A DNA stretch of 64,000 nt from Sinotaia quadrata (Eukaryota > Mollusca > Gastropoda > Architaenioglossa > Viviparidae): contig CM054180.1 in the NCBI GenBank assembly GCA_028829895.1, positions 91,823,135 through 91,887,134 of the forward strand, given 5' to 3'. Position 1 is the first letter of the stretch. Each line of letters opens with the position of its first letter. A program made the translations under genes and the position numbers. Below, piece after piece: positions 1 through 11,890 of the stretch. The notes under the pieces are model-generated. The model was not told the origin of the DNA. It saw nothing but the letters and a program-made list of their open reading frames with translations, and searched no databases.

Positions 1-1785
1 ATAGTTTTCCATTTTGAGACCAACACTTTTAAATAATACAGATATTGATGTACTTAAGGTTTATTTATTTCTGATACATTTCTTGTAAATCTATTTAATT
101 AAATAATTTTTGTTGGTATACACTGCAGACTTACAAAAAAGAAAGTGAATCAGTAAGTTTGATGAGAAAATTCATTTTCTTTCCTTCGTACTAAACAAAA
201 CGTACCTTGGGAATGCTTGCAGATTCATTGAAATCGTTGTGCTACAATGTCTCACTGGAACAGGATAATGACTAAATTTAAAGTATGAGTTGTCACATGA
301 AGAAACATTGAAAGGGTTTTAACTGTACACAGTTATAGATAATTGTTGGAACACTTATATATTAGAACTGTTTACCATCAGGTATATCTTAATTAAGAAT
401 GACCACATATAGACCTGTTTACCATCAGGTATATTTTCATTATTAATGACCACATATAGATCTGTTTGGCACTAGATAGAGTGTAAAGTGGTATGAATTC
501 ATAACTATTCCTAGATCTGTCAGTATTTGTAGTGAACACTTTCACTCATTTATATGATATGCTGACATATGCCTTATCTCCATTTGCTCCAAAATGCTAG
601 TAAAGATCTAAAGGTTGGTGTTTTCCATGTTGATTCTGATGTCACTCCTAAATGCTAGTAAAGCTCTAAAGGTTGGTGATTTCCATGTTGATTCTGATGT
701 CACTCCAAAATGCTAGTAAAGTTCATGCAAATAATGTTTTCCATATTGATTCTGATGTCACTTCCAATAGTATAGATATTTTTCTAACACTATGCATGAA
801 AATTGATTCTACTGATTTCCCTGTGAGTGTTATTACAGTTTACTTTATTACTTTAATATAATTTAAATATCTTGTAATGTTGAGATTATATTATAAAATA
901 ATCATAACATTTATATTTTTATTTCTTCTAAAATTATTTTATACACCCAACATTATCATACTTTACTACTTATCAATTATATTATGTAATTCTTTTAGAC
1001 TTTTCTTCATTTTTGATTTACAGAAAGAACATTTAGTTTTAATTTGTTTAGAATTTTTGAAAATATTCAGTTCTAAAATCATACATTTTTTAATAAATAA
1101 AAAGAAATTAATCTTGTATTTTTCAACCAAATATGAAAACTTATGAAAGCTAAACAAAAGCAAAATGTTAAAAGAAAAGTGTATGGTATATTGTGAATGA
1201 GGATACACATTTTTTTAAAGTTTATTTTGAACAGTCATCTTGTCCTTGTAGTTTAAGTTAAACCTAACTCTCTTCCTGCTTGCCATCACTTAGTTTCATA
1301 ACTGGTGTTTTGGGTACAAGTTGCTCCTCTAAGCTTCAATGAAGGGAAGTAAGTTTTTAATTTCAAAGGAACTCAGTTACTAGCTTGGCCTGCTTATTTG
1401 GATTGACATTGCTTAAAATTGATCCTTCCTTGTATAGGTGAGTGTTAAGGAAAAACATGTTTTATTGAAAAATCCACAAGAATCCATACTTTTTTGCAAG
1501 AATGTCATTTTCAGCAGTGTTTGAGAAGATATGCTGTGTACTAATTTTACCATTTTGAATATTCATGATTGAATAAATTCTGAGATAATTATTTCATGGA
1601 TAATAAACATTTTCTATCTTAAAAGTATTCCGTTAAAAGGAAAGTAATTTATGTTTCATTAAAGAAATAGCAGTGTGTTGTGTGCATGCATGCATGCATT
1701 TTGTTACATACATTTTATTTGATTTAATTTTGTTACACAAGTTTTATTTGATTTAATTTTGTTACTTTTGTTTTGTCATTGATAG
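1..1785 (+). other. SCYL3 intron sequence with short tandem repeats
   Basis: I see no convincing coding exon here. It should be the intron preceding the SCYL3 exon that starts at 1786. It holds a roughly 55 bp unit repeated about three times at 362-475 (core tgtttaccatcaggtatat) and a roughly 60 bp unit repeated three times at 590-760 (core aaaatgctagtaaag). The rest is AT-rich and featureless. Short open frames here have no recognisable family and lie inside the repeats. Confidence 0.6.
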
Positions 1786-2576
1786 AAAAAAATTTAAGGA
1801 ATGTGGAAAAAGACAATGAAGTGGAAGGAATGAGGCAGAAAAGAAACACAGTGAATGAGGCCCTGACAGATCTGTCTGACAATACATCTGTTGCTGATAA
1901 AGGAGACTGGTCTGACTGGGATGATATGGAGAAGTCGTCGCACAATGCTCAAAGAAACACTGTCCAAGAGAAAACAGAATCTGTAATCATCCTGAAAGAA
2001 AAAGTGCAAACATCACCAGATCCTTACCGTGCTGGTTCTCCAGTCTCCCCTGCGCAATCTGATGTGGTCTCCCATGTTCGTTCTGTGATGGCTTATCCTG
2101 TTAGTTCTAATATAATACTCCCCCAAGAAAGGGAGGAGGCCAACATGGATGTAGTAATGAGTCCTAATTCTGCAGAAATGCTATGGTCAACTTTAGATGT
2201 TATCAAAGGTGAAATGCTTCCCACTGCTACGAGATTTGCTCAGTCTACAGACAAGCAACTGTCCAGTGGCAAAGGACTTAAGTTAACTTCAAAACACCAA
2301 AAGCCATTTGCCACTGGGACAAAATCTTCCCAGACCAAGAAGTTTTCACATATGGATGATTTGGGATATGGTTATGATATCAAAAGTATTGAACTGACAG
2401 TAGTTAAGGAAGAAGTGGACTTTTTTTCTGACATGACGCCATCTATCCAAACCAGTGGAATAAATATTAGGTCATTGGCTACATCTGATGAAATGGAAGT
2501 AAAACATGTTTCAGAAGGCAAGACAATAGCAGAACAAGTTTCACACCTATTTGCAGTGGCAGACACATCTGTTGGG
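1786..2576 (+). CDS. SCYL3: SCYL3 (SCY1-like pseudokinase 3), penultimate exon, C-terminal region
   Basis: This is a 791 nt exon with an acceptor at ..ttgatag|AA (phase 1; the first codon is split) and a donor ..GTTGGG|GTCAGT (phase 0), giving 263 full codons. The translation is hydrophilic and Ser/Thr/Asp-rich, as expected for the region after the HEAT repeats. Landmarks are DWSDWDD near the start (compare EEWPDWSEPEE in vertebrate SCYL3) and EVDFFSDMTPSI late in the exon (compare EMDWFADMIPEI), followed by VSHLFAVAD (compare SSKFAAAE). The order and spacing of these blocks identify SCYL3 rather than SCYL1 or SCYL2. SCYL3 is a catalytically degenerate kinase-like protein that binds ezrin through its C-terminal region and is found at Golgi and lamellipodia. 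The kinase-like and HEAT domains lie left of the window. The donor GTCAGT is non-optimal; reading through it adds ten codons to a stop at 2612. Confidence 0.85.
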
Positions 2577-3179
2577 GTCAGTAGTAGTGGTCTGACACAT
2601 TTTTTGGATTAATGGCTATTTTTCTTATCATTTACTTATACATGTATTTTCAACTTTGTCAATTTAGAATCAGTGATTTATTTTCCCAGAAATTATTTTA
2701 TGTGGAATTAACTATTGACTTCTGCTGTTTTCAGAGAAAACACCCCAACTCACACAAAAACTATAAAGTAGTGGCTTCTTTGATAAGGTCATGTGGCTTA
2801 ATTATCAAGGGGGTTAATATTATAAAAATAGGAATTTATTGTTGAACTACTAAAATTGAGGGAGGTGAAACAATAGGTGAATAAGTTCGATGATCTTACA
2901 ATACTTTATTTGTATTTTTTTTTTTTAGCCTTCATTACCCCCCCAAATTTTCATTTAACCCCATTTGGGGTAATTTACCTCCGTTTCCTGACCCTGAAAT
3001 AGACAGAGTGAAATAGAAGACTGTAAATAGGATAAAAGAAAGGGTGACGAAATTGTTGCCTGCATTCCCATTGCACAGTCACATATGTTGAGTATGGTGG
3101 TTGAGTTTTGCATTTATTCCGGTACTCCATGGATTATTTTGTTGATGTTGTCCTTTTTTTCTGAAGGGTTTATGTGTGA

Positions 3180-4420
3180 AGGCAGGAGGTGGCAGCCAGT
3201 AGAGATGATCCAGCATTAGTTGTTTCATGTCTGCAATATAGTGGTTGTAGCATCCCCACTTTGGAAAATGGTTCCATCTGCTTTCCCCGTTAGTAATGTT
3301 TTGGTTGTTGCTGATGCTTATGCTTGTCTTTTTTATTCTTTTCCATCTCAGATTGGTTTTGTTAACTGTTTTCTTTGTTAGTGTTTCTTTGAGTTCTTAT
3401 TGTATATAGTGGTGGTCTTTTCCTTCTGTTCTTCTGTCTTGCGTGTTCTTTCTCTTGTCTTGTTTGTTGGGTCAGCTGTTGTCATTGTATTTTCCTCTTT
3501 CGGAGGATTTTCTGGAATGTTCTCTGGAGTAGTTTTCTTTGGTGACATTTGGGTATTGGCAAATCTGTTGTATGTGAAAAAGGGGAAAAAGAGCAAGTGC
3601 TTTTGTGTAATTTTTCAATGCTGTGTCTATTTCAAATGCTGTTGGTCTAGTTGTAGATTTTTCTGCTGATTGATCTTTTGAAGTTTGGTTTTGCTTGTCT
3701 TTTGTAGTACTTTTGGCCATCCATGTGTTGGCAGTGCTGAACTTCTTTTTGATCACCTGGGTATATTGTGCTTCTTTGTGTGGTCTGACTTGAATTTGAG
3801 CTTCTGTTGTAGTGGTGGTTGGTGTTTGTAAGAAGGCTTCAGCTCTCTCAGTTGTCTGTGAGAAATTTGTTTTTTCTGAGCTGGAATTGACCACTGTATT
3901 GTGGGTATTAGTTTCCTTTTCAGATGTAGTCAGAGAAGTTATCTGTCATTGTTTTTTTTATATGTTTGATGTCTGTTTTTTTGCTTGCATTTTAGCATAC
4001 TGGCTTCTAGTATTGGGGCTGACTTTTGTTGATTCTTCCATATATCTGGATCTTAAGAATACAGCCTTATTAATTTCTACTACAGCCAGGTACATTTCAT
4101 CCTTGCTGTCAGCTGTTAGAATTTTTTGTTAGCTGTGTGGAAGGTTTTGTGAATTTCTGGGTATGGGTAGCCATAACTGAGTTTGGGTATCTGGCTTTTA
4201 ACGAACTCTTCTTTCTTTGTCTTCTTAGGTTCTTTCCAGATGCTTTTCTTCCATCCTCTGAAAAGTGAGGACTGTATTAGTTTATTCCCAAGAAGGAGGT
4301 ATGTGGGAAGGGTGAAAAAAGGTTGGTGAGTTGTTTTCTTCTTCCACTTCATGGTTTCTCTGGTTTGGGTTGGGCAGTCTTGAAAAGGACAATTCCATTG
4401 TTTACAAAATGCCTCTTTTC
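3180..4420 (-). pseudogene. possible degenerate retroelement ORF1 (gag-like)
   Basis: On the - strand this stretch reads as broken, Lys/Thr/Ser/Gln-rich coding-like sequence with stops in every frame. The longest pieces are about 140 codons (3894-3472) and 78 codons (4352-4116); a fragment SKDEMYLAVVEINKAVFL follows the second piece. The composition and decay resemble the low-complexity first ORF of non-LTR retrotransposons. The complementary strand is unusually GT-rich, which is the same signal seen from the other side. No zinc knuckle is visible. It could belong with the RTE-like 3' end just downstream (4822-5022), but that would put the pieces in the wrong order for one element, so it may be a separate insertion. 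The family assignment is a guess. Confidence 0.3.
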
Positions 4421-4821
4421 TACATGTTCTACCATCTTCAAGAGAAGTGGGGGTCCATTCAGTCTGAAACTCCAGAGATCACTGAGTGTGCGGTGGGTGA
4501 AAAAGATGGACCTGTGGATGTTTGTTTAGTTATCTTCACAGTAATCCTAAAAATACTTACCCTGACTGTGTTAGTCGTGGTTATAGTAGTCCTCATGCCT
4601 TTGTTTAGTAATCTTCACAGTAATCCTAATATGTAATGGGATTTGCCACTGAAGTAGACTTTGAAATGACTTGGTTTAGAATACAATGTCATGTCATACT
4701 CTTCATACAAGTAGAAAATCATAAATTGCAACATATTAATCTTAACAGTTAAATATTGAAAACGAAAATATAACATATTATTATAAATTATTTATATACT
4801 GAAAGTATAATTATAATGAAA

Positions 4822-5022
4822 TCTATCTATCTCTTAGTCTTGCCGACCATTGGGGCACCAGTGATGATCTGACAACCAGCTTCCTCCATTCCATTCTATT
4901 TTCTGCTAATCTTACTGTATCGCTCAATTTCAGTCCTGTTCACTTGAAGCTGTGTCTTCCCATCTTTTTCTCTGTCTTCCCCTCCTTGCACAGTACTTGC
5001 ATGATTGTCTTGGCAAGCCCTA
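4822..5022 (-). mobile_element. 3' end of an RTE-like non-LTR retrotransposon
   Basis: The - strand encodes, with one stop and minor breaks, the typical C-terminal tail of animal endonuclease-reverse transcriptases: GLAKTIMQ at the start, then a TGLKLSDTVRLAENR block, then WRKLVVRSSLVPQ and a final LRD close to the stop. This is the standard end of the ORF family whose reverse transcriptase core is found at 57.3-58.5 kb. Only about 65 codons remain, so this is a fragment inside the SCYL3 intron. Confidence 0.65.
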
Positions 5023-5129
5023 TCATTAAATACTGGAAACTAATACTGTTTTAAGACAAAATATAAATGTAATTAAATACTGAAAACTAACGTGCTACTT
5101 TAAGCCTATGCTTTTTTACCTAAAGTGCA

Positions 5130-5524
5130 CTGGTTTATGTGTTATATGTGAAATGATTATTTTTTGTATTGTTGACAGGATCAGATTGGTTTATGTAGTA
5201 TATGTGAAATGATTATTTTTTGTATTGTTGACAGGATTAGACTGGTTTATGTAGTATATGTGAAATGATTATTTTTGTATTGTTGACAAGATTAGACTGG
5301 TTTATGTAGTATATGTGAAATGATTATTTTTTGTATTGTTGACAGGATCAGACTGGTTTATGTAGTATATGTGAAATGATTATTTTTTGTACTGTTGACA
5401 TGATTAGACTGGTTTATGTAGTATATGTGAAATGATTATTTTTTGTATTGTTGACAGGATCAGACTGGTTTATGTAGTATATGTGAAATGATTATTTCTT
5501 TGTATTGTTGACAGGATCAGACTG
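5130..5524 (+). repeat. 56-57 bp tandem array containing the SCYL3 last-exon acceptor
   Basis: About 6.5 units with core gtttatgtagtatatgtgaa, ending in ttgttgacaggatcagactg. The last unit overlaps the real exon start at 5515, so every unit carries a copy of the acceptor and the first ten exon bases. The copies near 5176, 5232, 5341 and 5454 keep gacag; those near 5286 and 5397 have gacaa and gacat and have lost the AG. Confidence 0.9.
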
Positions 5525-5574
5525 AAGGTTGGGGAGATGCTGACTGGAGCAACAGTGCAGTGGACGATTATTAA
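5515..5574 (+). CDS. SCYL3: SCYL3 last coding exon with tryptophan-containing acidic tail
   Basis: The acceptor is ttgacag|GATCAG, phase 0, matching the donor at 2576. It encodes nineteen residues, DQTEGWGDADWSNSAVDDY, then TAA at 5572-5574. Vertebrate SCYL3 also ends in an acidic tail with spaced tryptophans (EGWEEEGELNWEDNNW), so position and motif agree. EGWGDADW has the W-x4-W acidic arrangement known from coatomer delta-COP ligands such as the ARFGAP1 tail; a trafficking role for it here is inference. The exon sits at the end of an array of its own acceptor sequence, which makes its splicing worth checking. Confidence 0.85.
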   Translation, partial: DQTEGWGDADWSNSAVDDY

Positions 5575-6419
5575 GAAAATACTGATATCTTCAGATACTG
5601 ATATCTGTCACTGTTAAGCTGTAAAGAGCTAATAGAAACATTGCTGTAAACCAGAATTAAATAGCACGAGCTAATAGAGAAATAGCTCTAAACCACAGTT
5701 AAACAACTAGAGCTAACAGAGATCTTTCTTGTGGTGAAAATTAGTAAATTGCCAACTGATTGAGGGAGCTTTAAAACTGGTTAACCTAGGAATGCTTGTG
5801 GTTTATTTGTTTCAGCATTGAATTAATGCAGAAAAAAACTTGTTTATTTATATTTTAGTACTGTTCTAGTACAGATAAATTTGTTTAATTTTGTTTAAAC
5901 ATTGAATCAACAGAGAAAAAGCTTATTTGTGTTTCAATGTTGAATCAACATAGAAAATACTTGGTGTTTTATATATTTATTTTAAATCGGAACAGAGATA
6001 GTTTGTTGTTTATTTGTTTTAATGCTGAATCATTACAAAGATAGCTTTTTGAAGAGCTGTGTTTCAACATTGAATCTATACAGAGAATGCTTGTTTATTT
6101 GTGTTTTAATGTCAGCACAGATAAGTTTGTTGTTTATTTATGTTTTAATTTGTCTACAATGAGAACTTTTGTTGTTTATTTGTATTTTAGCTTGATGCAA
6201 ACAAAGGTAAAACTTGTTTAATTGTTTGTACTTTAACACAAAATCAAAATATGGTAAGTTTGTCATTTGTTTCTGTATAGTTAGCTAAGAAAAGCAGGAG
6301 TTGTACAAATGATATATTGTTATTATTAAGGTATTAGTAATGTACTTTTTTTCTTTCTCTGTCTCCTTGCAGAAAGATTGTAAATAAATGCCTGAATGCA
6401 AGCTTTCTCAGGAGAGACT

Positions 6420-7345
6420 TTTCATTCAATATTAGACTGATTTTTTGCCATCATACAACAAATAACTGATTTTTATCATGGTACAAAAATAATTGATTTT
6501 TATCATGGTGAAACACTAGATAGATTTTGATTATGGTACAGCACTAAATTGATTTTTATCAAGTTACACTAGATTAATTTTCATCATGGAACAAGACTTA
6601 GATTTATTCTTAGTATGGTTCAGCAGTAGATTGATTTTCATCTTGGTAGAACAGTAGATATATATATATTTTTTATCTTGGTAGAACAGTAGATATATAT
6701 ATTTTTTTTGTCTTGGTAGAACAGTAGATATATATATTTTTTTTATCTTGGTAGAACATTGGATTGATTTTATCATGCTACATTAAATTGATTTTAATCA
6801 TGGAACAACACTGATAATCATCTTGATACAACAGTAGACTTTATCATGATACTATACTAAATTGATTTAATCATGGAACAACAGTGATTATTATCTTGAT
6901 ACAACAGTATACTTTTATCATGATACTATTCTAAATTGATTTTAATCATGGAACAGCACTGATTATCATCTTGATACAACAGTAGATTTTTATCATGATA
7001 CTGTATTAAATTGATCTTAATCATGGAACAACACTGATTATCATCTTGATACAACAGTAGACTTTTATCATGATACTATACTAAATTGATTTGAATCATG
7101 TAATATTAGGTTGATTTTCATCATGGAAAAACACTGATTTATTTTCAGCATGGCTCAACACTAGATTGATTTTCAGCATGGCTCAACACTAGATTGATTT
7201 TCATCATGGTAACAACAATAGATTGATTTCTATATTACACAAAGTTGAGTTTTATCATGGTACAACACTAGGTCAGTTATCATCATAGCACAACAGTATG
7301 ATTTCATTATGATATAACATTAGATTGATTTTCAATATACTACAA
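6420..7345. repeat. degenerate tandem array, core gatttttatcatggtacaac
   Basis: About thirty imperfect units of roughly 28-35 bp, some grouped into higher units (for example the atcttgatacaacagtagac blocks at 6815-7080), run through this stretch in the region after SCYL3. No protein is expected. Confidence 0.8.
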
Positions 7346-7884
7346 GATTCCACATGTAGGTCTCCAGACTGGAAAAGGAAAAGATTTAGAAAGGATCTTT
7401 AGGATTTTAAATAAAGCTTTTCCAGGTCTTGAAAATCATACAACAGTAGAAAATGTCTGGATATTAAAAAGTCTGTTTTAGTTGCCCTCAGTTGAAAACT
7501 ACAGCCATAGTTGACTTTTTGCATTAGGAGTAATTGCCCATTTTGGGGAATGATTGTAAAACAAGAAAGTGCAAGAGAGATTTGTTAGACTTTTATCACA
7601 TGAATTTTAAATTTGGTTGCATGAAATCACAGGACATACAACCCTCTTTTATATATTTAACTAGGCTTACAGACTATAATTTCATGGAGAACCCCTTTAG
7701 TGCTTAAAAATTGATTTTAGTCTTCCTTAGAAAAAGTATTTTATTTATAGATGCTCTTAGATCAGAAGCTGATTCAGTTAAATTATTTTATGATTTTTAC
7801 TGCAGCAACCAGTAATCATTCACACATGCATGCATAACATATAATTGTGGCACTAATACTCCAGACTTTGTGCATTTGTGTTTC

Positions 7885-8070
7885 AGTTTCAAGTGGAAGT
7901 AGACTCACATAATAATAGATGTCAACATTGAATTTGGCAACTGCCACAGTTAATCTCTCTATCTAAAGTATGTATTCCAATTTCAAGTGGAAGTAGACTC
8001 ACATAATAATAAACGTCAGCATTGAATCTGGCAACAGCCACAGTTAATCTCTCTGTTTAAAGTATGTAAA
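7885..8070. repeat. 93 bp tandem duplication
   Basis: Two near-identical copies, each starting tttcaagtggaagtagactc and ending tctaaagtatgt or tttaaagtatgt. Confidence 0.85.
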
Positions 8071-9031
8071 TTAATATTGACATTTTGAAGAGGTTAGTGC
8101 ACTCCTAAATGATAACAAAATGGTGAGTGCTGTATGGAAATTGTTCCAGAGTTGACAACTGCTACTCAATAAGTGGTTCAGTTCTGCAGAAGGGAATATA
8201 GTATTTTGAATAGGATCCCGTGTGTCACTTCTATAGGAGACAGTGTTTTGAGTAGAAGATATGAGTCAGTTTGACAGAATGGAATGTAGTGTTTTGAGTA
8301 GTATCCTCTGTCAGTTCTGCAGATGGGAATTTAGTAGTTTTGGTATGATTGTGTGTGATCTTGTTTTGTTGGGAAGGATTTCAATTCTTCTGTACTTTGT
8401 ACATAAGTGTGACCCTTGGCTTTAGTTTGTCTTTTGGCTAATATTGAGGAGGATTGGTTTATTTTTTTTTAATGATTCATCTGCAACAACTTTGCCATTT
8501 GCCTTTGTAAAGTCTCAGTTTTTGTTGTTTTGAGTTATAAAGGGGTGCCAAATACAATATTCAACACATGATTGGAACTATGAAATATAGGATGTTATGA
8601 CTGCAGAAGTTAAATACATTTGAAATTAGTTTAATGTATTAATGCATTTTGCACATATATTGTCATCATGTTGATTCCATGATAAAGTGTCAGTGGTGTA
8701 AACTTCCATATATTTTCTTTAGTTTAACTGAGGAGTTGGCACTTTTGGGAGTGGAATTTCATGCTCCATTGTTTTTCCAATTTCTGAATATTGACAAGAT
8801 TTTTCTGCACTTGGAGGCAATCTCTATTTGTGTATAATTTTCATTTTCCCATGACTTGATGTACACATTCATTTATAATGAATTAATGACATAATCAATT
8901 AGATTTTGTATTAAACAAATTGCAGTATTAGAGTATATTAAAAAGAAATATTTACAATTCATTCAAAATTTATAAAAGGGTAGAATACTAAAGATAAGTT
9001 TTTCGTGAGTAAAATGTAATTGTAACTATAA

Positions 9032-9335
9032 TATATACAATATGTAATTGAAAAAATACAATAAAATATTACAAAATTTACAATTATCACCCCTTGTAAT
9101 ATTTACTGAAGGTTACATCAAAGTAAATATTATAAAGGTTCTATGCAAATTATCTTTGAAGAAATATTCATAGCAACAATAAAAGCCCATGATAACAAAT
9201 GGCAAATGCAGCATTCTGAAATGCTCTAGAGTTTACTAACAGAAAGTAATTTTTTTATATGAATCTAATAAACTTTTCAACTTTTGTAATATTTTATTGG
9301 TTTTTTTCAATTACATATTGTATGTATATTACACC
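9032..9335. repeat. inverted repeat, possible MITE
   Basis: The left arm around 9032-9082 (atacaatatgtaattgaaaa, then acaataaaatattac) is matched by its reverse complement around 9280-9335, with about 195 bp between. A small foldback or MITE-like element is likely; no clear target duplication was resolved because the flanks are AT-rich. Confidence 0.6.
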
Positions 9336-10259
9336 CAAATATATAAGTATGGTGTAAATGATAAATTGTTTGTAAATTTTATAATTCAAGTTATATTAAA
9401 TTAAATTTATTTGTACTTCAAAAGTAAAATTGATTTACGTTCATCATGGATGCAACACTTGATTAATTTTCATCACAGTATAACATTGCATTGACTTTCA
9501 TCTCTGATTTTTATACTATAGTAATTTAAAGTATAAAATATACTATGAATTGTTTCATTACAACTGGTCATTAACATATATAGAATGTAATAAAATAATG
9601 TTGTAAATGGTTTCATTAAATATTAGTCTTCAAATGTATTGCTATAGAAATGATGACAAATAGTTTTATGAGCATTTTCATTTGATTAATATGTTCATTT
9701 ATAATAAAAGAAATAATGATTCAAGTTATTGTGCAATTATACATGAACTTTTCTGTTAATTACATAGTTTATGGGGCAAAGATTATGTTTTTGTATATTA
9801 GGAATAGAATATTTCCTAGGTGAATTAAATTGCTGTAGATAATTATTTGCCTTTACAAATATGTTTGTAAAACATAAGAAAACAGTTAGGAAGCTAAAGA
9901 ATAGTAAACACAGTGAGTTCTCCTTTTACATGAAAATGAATTATTGTGTGACCCAATATTTAGGCATTTTTGTTTTATTTACATGACAAACTACAAGTTA
10001 TTTATTCAGATGTTGACCTAAAAGTGAGACAATGGCTTATCATCCAAGTGATGTTGATTTCTGTATTGTCATCTCTTATTTGTTAGTCATGTTGTAGAGC
10101 TATTTAACTAAATGCTCCTTTGTTTTGGTATTGTAGTGTAGTGTACATAAGGTATATAAATTTAATTTGCTAGCTTAATTGTGTTCTATTTATGATTTTT
10201 TTTTTAGTTTGTACACAAGGGTCCCAGGAATGCATGTATCATGTAAACAGAAAACTCAC

Positions 10260-10690
10260 TGTATAGTGTGTAGAATATGTGTAGAAAAATGATATAAAAT
10301 TTAGAAGCTGGAGAATTGCTTCCAGATATGTGTAGAATAGAAAATAATACAAGTAGTAAAGAGAAATAAATTTTGGAAGGTAGAGAATAGTGGCTACCAG
10401 TTTAATGTACACTAGAAAATTTTGTGTATGAAAGATACATTTTGAAATTAGAGAATAGTAAATATCCACATAATATGTAGAGAAACAGAGAAGAGTGAGA
10501 CAGATTTTAGAATACAGAGAATAGTAAATACCTATTTTAAAATTAAAATCTAATGTATATACATGAATGGGGTTGATTTTGGAAGTTAGAAAATAGTAAA
10601 TGTCCATTTACTACTAAATGGAAATCTTATGTATATAGATGAAGAGATTGATTTTGAAAGTTAGAGAATTGTAAATACAAATTCAGACAG
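10260..10690. repeat. tandem array of about 60 bp units
   Basis: Six or seven diverged units built around agagaatagtaaat followed by an AT-rich block. On the - strand this opens a 122-codon frame that I regard as a by-product of the repeat. Confidence 0.75.
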
Positions 10691-11199
10691 GATAGCTTTT
10701 GAAGTGGGGAATTATGTGGTCTTTTGCCCAATGCTTTGCATACCCACACATTTAAAATTTATCAGAAGCATTATAGTCTTTGCATACTTACTAATTTATC
10801 AGAAACAAATAAAACTATCAGTTACCAATTATTTGGGTTTTCTTTGTACTTGCTTTAAAATCAAATTTAGCATTTTAACAACCTGTTGATTTGCTTTTCA
10901 AGATGGTTTTAATTGATTACGTTAAAGTTTTCTAATTCATTATCTGCATACATGCCTTCTAATTGATTGTACTGATATTTTTTTAATTCAGTGAGTGTAC
11001 TTTATTACAATAAATCTATTTAATTTTAAAGCAGTTTTTGGACAGTACCCTAAATCTCACTGAAATCCTGAAAATTCTTGCCTGCACAGAGATAAAAATA
11101 AGGAAAACGCCTGCCCGGTAAAGGGTTAAAAAAATTATAAAATAGTGTACAACTTTTTAGTAATATGGAAACAATATTAATATTCTTGGTTTCATATGA

Positions 11200-11235
<36 letters not shown>

Positions 11236-11890
11236 CTACATCTTGAGTGAATTAACAAAATTTCTTTAGAGCTTAAGAATTGTACAGCAGTTTATAAACA
11301 ACTCTACCAGTTCATCCTTCCCACCATGAAACAAAGAGTTATTATTTTCTTTAATTTTAATAATGTCTTACTAATGTAGCACACACATACTATATAAAAA
11401 TAAACGTTCATCACAACATAAAAATAAATCGCCATTACAACAAAATTTAAATTAGAACTGGTAATACAAATCATATGGACGGAAAAACTGTGAATGTAAA
11501 AAGACATATGAGCACTGGAAACAAGGCGAACCGGTGTCTTTTATGTTATGTTTTTGTCATTACCCCTGTTTTTGTCTGTTTAGAGTAGACATTCAAAAAT
11601 GGGATAGGGTTTGGGCTAAAGTTTGTGATGGGAAGAGTTGTGATCAGATGACTCAAAAACATAGAAAGGCAATACAAGAAATAAAAATGTATGTATAATT
11701 TATAATGGACATTTGAAAAATTATATATATATTACATATAAAATGTGCAATTAATTATTTTTTCAGAGTTCATCATATCAAATGTTTACTGTTTGGAAAC
11801 AGCAGCAACATAAAAATGCATGCACAAAACGGTTGAATGTCTTGGAGCCAAAACATTTTACCAACCAATTCATAATTATAAATTGTTTTT

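Larger units (their letters stand above)
2577..5514 (+). other. SCYL3 last intron
   Basis: Intron between the two visible SCYL3 exons. It contains an antisense degenerate retroelement region (about 3180-4420), the 3' end of an antisense RTE-like element (about 4822-5022) and an array of 56-57 bp units that runs directly into the last exon. The stretch 2613-3180 shows no gene; it has a short T-rich run and a C-run near 2940. Confidence 0.7.
5575..11890. other. SCYL3 3' UTR and intergenic region, tandem-repeat rich
   Basis: There is no supported gene. A plausible SCYL3 polyadenylation hexamer aataaa lies at 6383-6388, not proven. Repeats: interspersed attgatttttatcatggtac-type units at about 6420-7345, including attttttt-TA runs at 6640-6760; a 93 bp unit twice at 7885-8070; related tttctgcagaagggaat-type units at 8180-8335; an inverted repeat at 9032-9335; and a roughly 60 bp unit with core agagaatagtaaat at about 10260-10690. 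A (GT)n microsatellite lies at about 11203-11232. Confidence 0.6.

Noticed and set aside
129..152. possible 24 nt SCYL3 microexon (cactgcag before, gtaagt after)
   Set aside because: Good splice consensus but its only open frame is phase 0, which does not match the phase 1 acceptor at 1786; the phase-matched frame has a stop.
673..861. 62-codon + strand frame
   Set aside because: Runs through a 60 bp tandem repeat in the SCYL3 intron; no family match and no splice consensus.
1291..1347. possible SCYL3 exon between an acceptor-like cttag and a gtaagt donor
   Set aside because: All three frames contain stops.
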